DNA of 64,000 bases from Pseudolabrys sp. (GTDB taxonomy: Bacteria; Pseudomonadota; Alphaproteobacteria; Rhizobiales; Xanthobacteraceae). Position 1 is the stretch's first letter. Each line of letters starts with the position of its first letter. Shown in pieces: positions 10,776 to 17,503 of the stretch. The position numbers were made by a program, and so were the translations under genes. A model generated the notes under the pieces. The model was not told the origin of the DNA. It saw nothing but the letters and a program-made list of their open reading frames with translations, and did not search any database. Where the stretch lies: NCBI GenBank assembly GCA_026125895.1, contig JAHCKG010000006.1, forward strand, positions 1 through 64,000, written 5' to 3'.

Positions 10776-10949
10776 TCAGGCGGCTTCCTGTTCGAAGCCG
10801 GCAATCGAAAAAACAACGCGCTGGCGGCCGAGCTGGACGTGCTGCAGCTCCCAGATCAATTCCTCGACGTCGTGATTGGCGGCTTCGGCCTCTTCGCGGG
10901 CGCGACGGGCCTGGATCAGGTCGTTCTGCATGGCTTGGCGGTCGATCAT
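10776..10949 (-). CDS. Small 57-aa protein under a LexA box, function unknown
   Basis: A short gene with ATG at 10949, preceded by GGGAGG eight bases upstream, and TGA at 10776. The product starts MIDRQAMQNDLIQARRAREE and ends FSIAGFEQEAA. Residues 5-42 look like one charged helix (many R, E, Q, A; EEAEAANHDVEEL), with no membrane segment or signal peptide. I do not recognise a family. Upstream lie a LexA-type box (10996-11010) and a matching promoter: TTGCAG, 16 bases, TACGAT. This strongly suggests a DNA-damage-induced small protein, by analogy in setting only with the unrelated SOS division inhibitors of Caulobacter. The coding call rests on the ribosome site, promoter and composition. Confidence 0.6.
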   Translation of the reverse strand: MIDRQAMQNDLIQARRAREEAEAANHDVEELIWELQHVQLGRQRVVFSIAGFEQEAA

Positions 10950-10995
10950 GGCGAGCCTCCCTCATGTCACTAACGCATCGTAAACGAAAAAGTTT

Positions 10996-11010
10996 GTTCT
11001 GCAAATGTTC
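10996..11010 (-). promoter_or_regulatory. LexA (SOS) box, GTTC-N7-GTTC
   Basis: GTTC, seven bases (TGCAAAT), GTTC on the plus strand: the alphaproteobacterial LexA direct-repeat operator. It lies 47-61 bases upstream of the 57-aa minus-strand gene and overlaps its likely -35 element (TTGCAG). The only other neighbour is the 3' end of the MFS gene, so the small gene is the evident target. It shares an extended sequence with the box at 13123. Confidence 0.75.
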
Positions 11011-11089
11011 TCTTTGCCATCCACAGCCGAGGGGGCCCGGCCGGAGGGAATGGCGCGGCTCGGGCCCCGGCCCGGGCAATGACGGGGGG

Positions 11090-12394
11090 TCAGGCCCCCG
11101 CCGCGGCCGCCTGTCCGGTGGGAAGCCGCAGACCGCGGCTGATGAAAAGGACCAGCACCGCCGCGATCAGGCATAGCGCCCCGGCGGTGAAGAATGCCGG
11201 CACGTAAGTGCCGAATTCTGTGCGGGTCAGCCCCGCGCCATAGGCGGCGAAGGCGGCCCCGATCTGATGGCCCGCGAAAACCCAGCCGAACACCAGGCCG
11301 GCCTTCTCGCGGCCGAAGCGGTCGGCGGTGAGCTTCACCGTCGGCGGCACCGTGGCGATCCAGTCGAGACCGTAGAACACCGCGAACAGCGACAGGCCGT
11401 AGAAGGTGAAGTCGGTGAACGGCAAGAAAAGCAGCGACAGGCCACGCAGGCCGTAATACCAGGCGAGCAGATAGCGGCTGTCGAAGCGGTCGGACAGCCA
11501 GCCGGAGCCGATGGTGCCGACGAAGTCGAACATGCCCATCATCGCCAGCACGCCCGCCGCGGTTACGGCGGCGAGGCCGTAGTCGCCGCAGAACGTGACG
11601 AAATGCGTCTGGATCAGGCCGTTGGTGCTGCAGCCGCAAACGAAGAAGGTGGCGAACAGGATCCAGAATGTGCCGGTGCGCGAAGCATCCTTCAGCACCA
11701 CCAGCGGCGACATCATCAGCGACCACAGCCCCTGGGCCTGCGCCGGCGCCGGCGTGACCTGCGTCTCGCCGTAGACCGGCAACGCCAGATCGGCCGGCCG
11801 GTCGCGCATGAGGGCCAGGGTGACGAGCGCCGTTGCGGCCAGCATCACGCACATGAAGGCGAGCGCCGTGCGCCAGCCATATTCCGTGGTAAGCGATGCA
11901 ATCAGCGGCAGGAACACGAGCTGTCCGGTCGCCGAGCTGGCGGCAAGCAAGCCAACGACGAGACCGCGCCGCTTGTTGAACCAGCGCGTCGCCACCGTCG
12001 CCGCCAGCACCATCGCGGTCAGCCCGGTGCCGACGCCGACAACGACGCCCCACAGCATCATGAGTTGCCAGAGTCCGGTCATCTGCAGCGAGCCGAGAAA
12101 CCCGGCGCAGATCAGCGCCAGCGCCGTGAGCACGACGCGGCGCACGCCGAAGCGGTTCATGAAGGCGGCGGCGAACGGACCGAGCAGCCCGTACAGGAGA
12201 ATGCGCAGCGCCAGCGCCGCGGAGATCTCCGATGTCGTCCAGCCGAATTCCTTTTCCAGCGGTACGATCAGCACGCCGGGCGCGCCCATGGCGGCGGCCG
12301 TGACCAGCATGGTGAGAAAGGTGCTCCCGGCCACCACCCATCCATAATGCACGTTGCGGCGCGCGAGCGTGGCGGCGAGAGCATTGGAAAACAT
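11090..12394 (-). CDS. Major facilitator superfamily transporter
   Basis: A 434-aa MFS permease with about 12 hydrophobic helices in two halves of six. The N-terminus HYGWVVAGSTFLTML and the early PLEKEFGWTTSEISAAL segment are typical of the monocarboxylate / oxalate-formate (MCT/OFA-like) branch, and the loop 2-3 motif appears as NRFGVRRV. The ATG at 12394 is preferred over an in-frame TTG at 12400. The substrate is not predictable. A TetR-family gene is divergent with two palindromes between, so the transporter is probably repressed until an inducer, perhaps its substrate, appears. Confidence 0.88.
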   Translation of the reverse strand: MFSNALAATLARRNVHYGWVVAGSTFLTMLVTAAAMGAPGVLIVPLEKEFGWTTSEISAALALRILLYGLLGPFAAAFMNRFGVRRVVLTALALICAGFLGSLQMTGLWQLMMLWGVVVGVGTGLTAMVLAATVATRWFNKRRGLVVGLLAASSATGQLVFLPLIASLTTEYGWRTALAFMCVMLAATALVTLALMRDRPADLALPVYGETQVTPAPAQAQGLWSLMMSPLVVLKDASRTGTFWILFATFFVCGCSTNGLIQTHFVTFCGDYGLAAVTAAGVLAMMGMFDFVGTIGSGWLSDRFDSRYLLAWYYGLRGLSLLFLPFTDFTFYGLSLFAVFYGLDWIATVPPTVKLTADRFGREKAGLVFGWVFAGHQIGAAFAAYGAGLTRTEFGTYVPAFFTAGALCLIAAVLVLFISRGLRLPTGQAAAAGA

Positions 12395-12442
12395 CGGCAA
12401 CTGTCCCGGTTCGGCCTGCGGCGCGTGGCCGCGGCCCGTTAA

Positions 12443-12482
12443 ATGATGCTCATCATCTATTGAATTAGATGACGGATGTCAT
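12443..12482. promoter_or_regulatory. Two operator-like palindromes between MFS and tetR
   Basis: Two dyads sit in the divergent promoter region: ATGATG-CT-CATCAT (12443-12456) and ATGAC-GGAT-GTCAT (12469-12482), both perfect in their arms. Their placement between divergently transcribed pump and TetR genes is the usual arrangement for a TetR operator that controls both. The second dyad would lie inside the coding region if the TetR start at 12476 were used, which supports the later start. Confidence 0.65.
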
Positions 12483-12517
12483 ATAAGTTGTCAAGCGGTG
12501 CTGAGAGGGAGCGGCGG

Positions 12518-13087
12518 ATGCGGGTCAGTCGGGAAAAGGCGGCGGAAAACCGCGAGCGGATCATCGCCGTGGCCAGCACCTTGCTGCGCGAAAAAGGCTT
12601 CGACGGCATCGGCGTCGCCGATATCATGAAAGCCGCCGAACTGACGCATGGCGGATTTTACGGACACTTCGAATCGAAGGACGACCTCGCGGCGCAGGCC
12701 TGCCATGCGGCCCTGACCAAATCCGCCGAGCGCTGGACCGAGGTTCGCGACAAGGCCGGCGACGGCGCCTTCGCGGCGATGATCTCGCATTATCTGTCGC
12801 CACGGCAGTACGACAGCTCCGGTCGCGGCTGCGCGCTGGTGGCGCTGGGCGCCGACGCGCCGCGGCAGGCCCGCTCCGTGCGCACCGTGTTTCGTGACGG
12901 GCTGATGCGCCTGGTCGAGGTGCTGATGGCGACGCTGCCCGGCACCAAGGCCGCGCGGCGGCGCGAGGCGCTTGCGGTGATGGCGCAACTGGTCGGCGCC
13001 GGTGTGCTGGCGCGGGCGGTCAATGACGGCGCGCTCGCCGAGGAAATCCTCGAGGCCACCAAGCGCGACCTGCTGGCGCGCCGGTAG
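12518..13087 (+). CDS. TetR/AcrR family transcriptional regulator
   Basis: A 189-aa one-component repressor. The N-terminal HTH is seen in ENRERIIAVASTLLREKGF, then GVADIMKAAELTHGGFYGHF and SKDDLAAQA; the GGFYGHF version is typical of the NemR/YcdC-like branch. The C-terminal ligand domain is not assignable. The ATG at 12518 follows GGGAG at good spacing; the ATG at 12476 lies within an operator palindrome. Its target is most likely the divergent MFS pump and itself. Confidence 0.9.
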   Translation: MRVSREKAAENRERIIAVASTLLREKGFDGIGVADIMKAAELTHGGFYGHFESKDDLAAQACHAALTKSAERWTEVRDKAGDGAFAAMISHYLSPRQYDSSGRGCALVALGADAPRQARSVRTVFRDGLMRLVEVLMATLPGTKAARRREALAVMAQLVGAGVLARAVNDGALAEEILEATKRDLLARR

Positions 13088-13122
13088 ACGGCGCCGGAGC
13101 TCGATTTCAACCACGCGTATTT

Positions 13123-13137
13123 GTTCTCTAAATGTTC
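13123..13137 (+). promoter_or_regulatory. LexA (SOS) box, GTTC-N7-GTTC
   Basis: GTTC, seven bases (TCTAAAT), GTTC. With the box at 10996 it shares TTTGTTCT, two variable bases, then AAATGTTCT. It overlaps a possible -10 (TAAATG). It lies 110 bases before the plus-strand membrane-protein gene at 13247, its likeliest target. Confidence 0.7.
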
Positions 13138-13246
13138 TTGTCGTCGGCCGGTGGTGGGTCCAAATGAATAAGGCGGGACGCCGCGCCGCGCGGGCTTCCG
13201 CAGGAGCCCCGACCGGGCTTATTAGGCTCCGGGCGGAGGAAGCACC

Positions 13247-14185
13247 ATGTGGGCCGGGTCGATATGGGGATTCTTTGGCGTTGCAGTTTCGCTTGGGCTG
13301 GCAATGCTGAGTCTGCCGGACCGGTGGCTATGGCTTCAGCCCTGGTTTGCGGGCGCGGCCATTGTGTCGCTATTGGCCAGCGTCGCTATACTTAGCTGGC
13401 CGCTGTTTGATCATGAGCAGCGAGCCGTAGCCCTTGTTAAACTTGAGCACCCGATAAAATGGATTCGGCATTTGATCGAACCAGTACATATTATTGCGAT
13501 TGGCTTACTGATTGCACTCGCTGGTGCGGTTATGCAATGGCGAAAGGAAACGGGAGAACCATCTATAGCGTCGCTGCGATCTGAAATTTCGGCATTGCGA
13601 AATCAGATAAATACTACACAGAACTATAAGCCAGCCCAGCCGGCGATGGCATCACCTCCTTCAGATGAGCAGCGACTGTCACCGCGAGCCGTAAGAGAGC
13701 TTCTAGACGCGATGAAAGAAGCGCAGTCTATGTATGACGAAAAATTGCTGCCAACCATATCAGGCATAGCGGTATTTTCTGTTAATTGGCGAGGTGAAAT
13801 GAGGAATAGTCCGGCGGCGGTAGCCGCTCGACTAGAGCAGTTTGGCACAAGTCTTCAAAAAGATGTTTGGGCCGCCGTGGACGTGTTTATCAACCATCGC
13901 AAAGAATATCGAAGCACTTTAGAGAACGTATTTGTGCTTGATAATGAGGCGGCCAAAAACGGCCTTGGTCGTAAGATCAGCGATGTCACTGCCGCCGTAA
14001 AGCGTTTCCCAAAGGAGTCACCTCCAGAAATGGACGAGTTACTTGTAAGAGACTTTAAGGAGTTGGCGGATCAGGCCGACATCGCATATCAATGGCTCCT
14101 TGAAATTCGGAAAAGAATTCCCGCAGTCAAGGAAAACCTTGAAAAAAGAGGCACAACTGGACTTGCTGCCAATTCAGGCCGCTAG
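13247..14185 (+). CDS. Hypothetical membrane protein, probably SOS-regulated
   Basis: A 312-aa protein of unknown function. Two hydrophobic helices lie at about residues 5-22 and 33-52, and a third at about 80-96 (VHIIAIGLLIALAGAVM). Residues 105-125 form a short coiled coil (SLRSEISALRNQI), and the rest is a soluble helical domain (about 145-300). A GGAGGAAG ribosome site precedes the ATG. Base composition is visibly more AT-rich than the flanking housekeeping genes, suggesting transfer. A LexA box upstream suggests induction by DNA damage. Its last 12 bases overlap the end of the convergent transposase gene. No family recognised. Confidence 0.75.
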   Translation: MWAGSIWGFFGVAVSLGLAMLSLPDRWLWLQPWFAGAAIVSLLASVAILSWPLFDHEQRAVALVKLEHPIKWIRHLIEPVHIIAIGLLIALAGAVMQWRKETGEPSIASLRSEISALRNQINTTQNYKPAQPAMASPPSDEQRLSPRAVRELLDAMKEAQSMYDEKLLPTISGIAVFSVNWRGEMRNSPAAVAARLEQFGTSLQKDVWAAVDVFINHRKEYRSTLENVFVLDNEAAKNGLGRKISDVTAAVKRFPKESPPEMDELLVRDFKELADQADIAYQWLLEIRKRIPAVKENLEKRGTTGLAANSGR

Positions 14186-15040
14186 CCGTGTTTGCCGCAC
14201 CTGTCGCGCTTCCCAAGCGTCAACCAAATCCACGATATCGGTCATTTCCCAGCGGCGCTTAGTCACGCCAGCCGCCATCGCTGGCGTCATTTTCAAAGTC
14301 TGATGCACCCGCACGAAATTGTAGAACATCGCGTGCAGCGAGATCGCGCAAACGTGGTTCTCTAGCTTTTTGCTGAAAGCGTTGGTCAGTCGCGTAAAAC
14401 GGCGCATGTGCATCCGCATGGTGAGATTGGCGCGCTCGGCAAACGACGTGCTGATGTTATCCGGGTCGGGATTGCCTGTTATCGTTTTCCTTTCCGCGCC
14501 GATGCACACCGCCGGGCTGTAACGCTTTTCGCCGCTCGGTTCGTTGCCATACAATTTCACAAGCATCGCGTAATCCACTTCTTCTCCAAAATGCTCCTGC
14601 ACCGCCTTGAGATAGGCGCGGTGGCCGTCGCTGGTCAGTTGAACCCGATTAGCAAGCCTGTCTTTCAGATCGCCAATGAAGGCGCTCGCGCAGCCGTAAC
14701 CACGGTCGCCAATGTAGAAGCTCGCCAGAAGCTTGGTATCGGCGCAGATCGCGGTCCACGTCCAAACGTCGCCAGCGGTGCCCGGAGGGGTTTTCGCTGA
14801 GCCAACGTGCGCCTGCTTGGCGTAGACGAAGGACCAGATTTCATCGACCTGCACGCGCTCACACGGCAGGTTGCGAAGCACTCGGTCCTGATAGGCGGCG
14901 CAAGCTACGCCCGCGTCGATCAGCAGCCGGGCCACGGTGTTTTTACCAACCCCAAGGACGCGGGTGATTGCCCTGATGCTCATGCCTTCGCAGAGCAATT
15001 GGAGGATTTTGGCGCGGGTGTCTCGGTCAAGTTTGTTCAT
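14174..15040 (-). CDS. IS1-family-type transposase (single-frame)
   Basis: A 288-aa DDE recombinase resembling IS1 InsB-like proteins but encoded without a frameshift. The N-terminal HTH is CEGMSIRAITRVLGVGKNTV; catalytic segments are VQVDEIWSFVYAK (D), LTSDGHRAYL (D) and FAERANLTMRMHMRRF (E). The ATG at 15040 starts the conserved region. A promoter-like pair lies upstream on the minus strand (TTGACC at 15070-15075 and a -10 near 15045-15054). I found no terminal inverted repeats or target duplication around it, and its 3' end overlaps the neighbouring membrane gene, so it may be a stranded or domesticated copy. Confidence 0.85.
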   Translation of the reverse strand: MNKLDRDTRAKILQLLCEGMSIRAITRVLGVGKNTVARLLIDAGVACAAYQDRVLRNLPCERVQVDEIWSFVYAKQAHVGSAKTPPGTAGDVWTWTAICADTKLLASFYIGDRGYGCASAFIGDLKDRLANRVQLTSDGHRAYLKAVQEHFGEEVDYAMLVKLYGNEPSGEKRYSPAVCIGAERKTITGNPDPDNISTSFAERANLTMRMHMRRFTRLTNAFSKKLENHVCAISLHAMFYNFVRVHQTLKMTPAMAAGVTKRRWEMTDIVDLVDAWEARQVRQTRLAA

Positions 15041-15514
15041 GGTCGTATTAGATACAAAAATGCTTGAGCGGTCAAGCATGAATTTTGACAATATGCTAAG
15101 TGATTCTAACCTAAGCCCTTTTTGAATCAGGAGAATTTTGTAGACAGTCAATCGGATTTGTGGTACGAACCGCAACAGATCGGGGCCAGGCAGCGCCTGA
15201 CCCCGTATCCGCGAGCGGATCGGTACTGTTAACAGTAGGGCACCGCCCTACTGCTTATAATGTCCGGGCCGCGAGCCACACAGCGCACCTCCTGCGGGCC
15301 TTTCACCCGCTCGACCGCTGTTAAGATGCCCCGGACGCCACATCCTAGGGATTTTCGACGCCCGCTACCGGAAACGGATAGCGGGCGTTGCCGTCTGTCG
15401 GTTAACCATCCGGCGTTTCAGTTGTATCATCTGTATGGATTTTGGCAACAGGATTCTTGCGTCGATTCAGACGCGCGCGTATATTCAGACCGTAGGAACG
15501 GGTGGAGAACGGCT
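15041..15514. other. Intergenic region with several perfect palindromes
   Basis: 474 bases without a convincing gene. It holds: CTTGA-GCGG-TCAAG at the transposase promoter (15063-15076); TACTGTT-AACAGTA (15224-15237) overlapping CAGTAGGGC-ACC-GCCCTACTG (15233-15253); and ACGCCCGCTA paired with TAGCGGGCGT (15358-15367 / 15379-15388). A longer pair GTCCGGG near 15260 and CCCGGAC near 15330 could close a structured RNA. No poly-T tract follows any stem. It could hold a small RNA, the remains of an element end, or terminators for both flanks. Confidence 0.5.
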
Positions 15515-16027
15515 GTGTCAGATGCAGCGCTGAAGAATGCAATCGCCAAGCGCGACGAAATCGCATCGCAAATCAATAAGTTGCAGTCGCAAATTGACGA
15601 GTTGCGTCGTCTGATGGCGCGGACCGAACAGTTCATCAGCGACTGGCAAATGTTCGCAACTGGGGCGGACAAAGAGGATGATGGCGGTGCCGAAGATGAC
15701 AATTCCCCGGCTCGAAATATCGATAAATTGGAGGTCGGGAATTATGCGGCCGAGTTTCTTGAGGAGGCCTGCAAGCCACTAAAGCGAAAAGAACTGATGC
15801 GACGCCTGAATGAAATGGGCATCCACATCTACGGTAAAAATCCGGATATGGTTCTCAGCACCATGATGTGGCGGATGCAGGATCGGTTTGTCCGCATTCC
15901 GGGATTTGGCTACTGGTTTAGGGACAAGCCTTACGCTCCAGCCAAATACACGCCCGGTTCAATTCCAAACACTTTGAAAAAAGAGGACGCCGAACAGCAG
16001 GAGCAAATGGAGGAGTTGCTGGAGTAG
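15515..16027 (+). CDS. Coiled-coil plus winged-helix-like protein, unknown function
   Basis: A 170-aa protein. Residues 1-50 form a coiled coil (SQINKLQSQIDELRRLMAR), then an acidic linker, then at about 75-145 a winged-helix-like domain (FLEEACKPLKRKELMRRLNE ... MVLSTMMWRMQDRFVRIPGF GYWF) of the HARE/restriction-associated type. The C-terminus is acidic and glutamine-rich. It may bind DNA as a dimer. The GTG at 15515 is preferred because GGTGGAG precedes it and composition changes there; the frame is open upstream to 15260. It is convergent with the small basic-protein gene, the stops being adjacent. Confidence 0.75.
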   Translation: MSDAALKNAIAKRDEIASQINKLQSQIDELRRLMARTEQFISDWQMFATGADKEDDGGAEDDNSPARNIDKLEVGNYAAEFLEEACKPLKRKELMRRLNEMGIHIYGKNPDMVLSTMMWRMQDRFVRIPGFGYWFRDKPYAPAKYTPGSIPNTLKKEDAEQQEQMEELLE

Positions 16028-16234
16028 CTAGTTCTTTTTCCACCGCGCCGCCGCCGCCTTCCGGGCAATCTCGGCCCGCTCCTCTGCCGATAGCTTCTCG
16101 GCTCTGGCCTTCCCACCTTTAAGCCCTCCGCGCCGTCCCAGGGCGACGGCAAACGGGTTCTTTTCGACGTTCGCAGCTGCTTCGTCGATTATCTGTTTTG
16201 CGAGCCTATTAGGGTCTGTAGGGCGTTTTTTCAT
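16028..16234 (-). CDS. Small basic 68-aa protein with GG-rich/LSAEERAEIARKAA motif
   Basis: A 68-aa protein starting MKKRPTDPNRLAKQIIDEAA. It has a glycine/lysine-rich turn (GRRGGLKGGKARAEKL) followed by SAEERAEIARKAAAARWKKN. This tail motif recurs in many short bacterial proteins of unknown function, sometimes described as nucleic-acid binding or linked to plasmids and antitoxins. A perfect 21-bp palindrome sits just upstream of the start, so autoregulation is likely. The gene is convergent with the coiled-coil/winged-helix gene. Confidence 0.75.
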   Translation of the reverse strand: MKKRPTDPNRLAKQIIDEAAANVEKNPFAVALGRRGGLKGGKARAEKLSAEERAEIARKAAAARWKKN

Positions 16235-16247
16235 GTGCCTGCGCTTG

Positions 16248-16303
16248 TAACTATTCCGAATAGTTACCGTTCGTTAACGATTGATACTTGAGCGGTCAGG
16301 CAT
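16248..16303 (-). promoter_or_regulatory. Operator palindromes before the 68-aa gene
   Basis: GTAACTATTC-C-GAATAGTTAC (16248-16268) is a perfect 10-bp-arm palindrome. TCGTTAACGA (16271-16280) is a second, shorter one. CTTGAGCGGTCAGGCAT (16287-16303) matches, with one mismatch, the segment at the transposase promoter (15063-15079). Read on the minus strand this segment carries a -35-like CTGACC or TTGACC. The two genes may thus share a regulator or promoter module. Confidence 0.55.
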
Positions 16304-16451
16304 CCAATATGCGCTCTATTTTCCACTTTCGCCACCCCAGTCCCCGCTATTCAACTGCCGGACGATTGTACTACTGTTCTTGATTTGTTCTTTATGGGGC
16401 ATGACGCGCGGCGATCAGCTTTATTACTCACTGTGCTTTGCTCTTTGCCGG

Positions 16452-16601
16452 ATGAAAATTCAGGGCCGGAAGGGCGTCCTAACCGACGCCGATCGAGACC
16501 AGATCGCCAGGACGGTGATCGAGCGGCTGCGCCTGTATGGCGATCGCTGGGGGCTAGATGAGGAGGTGATAGTCGAGCACAGATCGCCGCCGGCCTATTG
16601 A
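16452..16601 (+). CDS. Possible small 49-aa protein
   Basis: A 49-aa reading frame from the ATG at 16452 (MKIQGRKGVLTDADRDQIAR, ending EVIVEHRSPPAY) that looks like a compact charged helical protein. The frame is open to 16281 with another ATG at 16401, but the upstream part is composed unlike coding sequence. No clear ribosome site is seen. No family recognised. It may be spurious. Confidence 0.35.
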   Translation: MKIQGRKGVLTDADRDQIARTVIERLRLYGDRWGLDEEVIVEHRSPPAY

Positions 16602-16611
16602 TCGCACGCAC

Positions 16612-16824
16612 CTATTCAAAGCCGTAACGCTTTTTAGCTTTGGCGACGATGACGGTCCGCTGCTCCTCTGTGAGAGTATGAGGCAATGGAATATCGATAG
16701 GCGGCGTAGTGCAGCTGAAATACAAGACGTTTCCGCCGCCACCCCAGCCTGATGGGTTATCAATTGACCCGTTAAAATTGTGAAGCAGGCGGGAAAAATA
16801 CGCCATATATTCGGCTTCAGTCAT
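16612..16824 (-). CDS. Hypothetical 70-aa protein
   Basis: A 70-aa product beginning MTEAEYMAYFSRLLHNFNGS with a glycine-rich turn (SGWGGGGNVLYF) and a C-terminal helix (TLTEEQRTVIVAKAKKRYGF). No signal peptide or membrane helix. I do not recognise it. Ribosome site is weak (GGCGGG about five bases before ATG). Lies in the lower-GC accessory patch. Confidence 0.5.
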   Translation of the reverse strand: MTEAEYMAYFSRLLHNFNGSIDNPSGWGGGGNVLYFSCTTPPIDIPLPHTLTEEQRTVIVAKAKKRYGFE

Positions 16825-16866
16825 AACCCGCCGCCGTTTCTTATTTAGCCCACCATGGGCGGGCCG

Positions 16867-17175
16867 TTATGCGGCAGGAACCACTCGAACCATCGCCCCA
16901 ATTTGGGGGCCTGAAATGCTGCCGTTCGTATAAACAGAAACCTCTCGGCCTTCCTTGCAGAAGGCGTTCCGAAGGCCGCGGTCTATCGCCGGACGAATCT
17001 CATCGTCCGACGTGACCGCCAAAAACAATTCGGGGAGTTCGTCGCAGGTCATGAAAATCACGCCCGCTTCGTTTTCACGAATCAGGGTAATGGGGACCGA
17101 CTTGCCAGAGAAATTCGATTCCAGAATTCGCTCGGCGCTGTCCAGCGTAGACACTTTTGCTGTCCCGTAAGTCAT
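16867..17175 (-). CDS. Hypothetical 102-aa protein
   Basis: A 102-aa soluble alpha/beta-looking protein (MTYGTAKVSTLDSAERILES, later AGVIFMTCDELPELFLAVTS and RPAIDRGLRNAFCKEGREVS). The ATG at 17175 is chosen; a GTG at 17205 would add ten basic residues. No family recognised; the alternation of strands and the middle helix could fit a small regulator or immunity-type protein, but nothing supports a function. It is read in the same direction as the gene at 16612, which lies 42 bases further on. Confidence 0.55.
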   Translation of the reverse strand: MTYGTAKVSTLDSAERILESNFSGKSVPITLIRENEAGVIFMTCDELPELFLAVTSDDEIRPAIDRGLRNAFCKEGREVSVYTNGSISGPQIGAMVRVVPAA

Positions 17176-17503
17176 TTTGCGGATTCGTCTTTTCGTTAAA
17201 ACCACAAATGCGAAGCCGCTGCAACACTGATTCGCAGCGACAGATTAACCCAACGCGCCTTACATGGTTCCGAGCGGAACCATAATCCATAACCCTTACA
17301 ATAACTTAATGTGATAACGAGAAATCCGCTCGGCCCACACTTTTTTCGCGACTGATGCGCCCCACCCGGCACCAACGCCCGCGCCCTGATTTGCAGGCAC
17401 CTGCAAATTGGAAGGGGGCAGCCGGCGACCACAATCAAATGGACCCACCACCCGTCGGCCGCGGCCTCGGCTACACTCTCAGGTAGAGCTGAGGGAGCAA
17501 GGC
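17176..17503. other. Intergenic region upstream of comM with two palindromes
   Basis: 328 bases. It carries the perfect dyads ATGGTTCCG-AG-CGGAACCAT (17264-17283) and ATTTGCAGG-CA-CCTGCAAAT (17389-17408), plus an AT-richer stretch between. The lower-GC accessory patch appears to end here, since composition returns to high GC at about 17340. The comM promoter must lie in the last 100 bases. No gene seen. Confidence 0.5.

Noticed and set aside
13163-13310. Possible 48-aa gene right after the second LexA box
   Set aside because: Starts MNKAGRRAARASAG, overlaps the membrane-protein gene, has no good ribosome site and looks like non-coding translation.
13247-17340. Prophage or integrative element
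   Set aside because: No integrase, phage structural gene, tRNA target or direct-repeat ends were seen.
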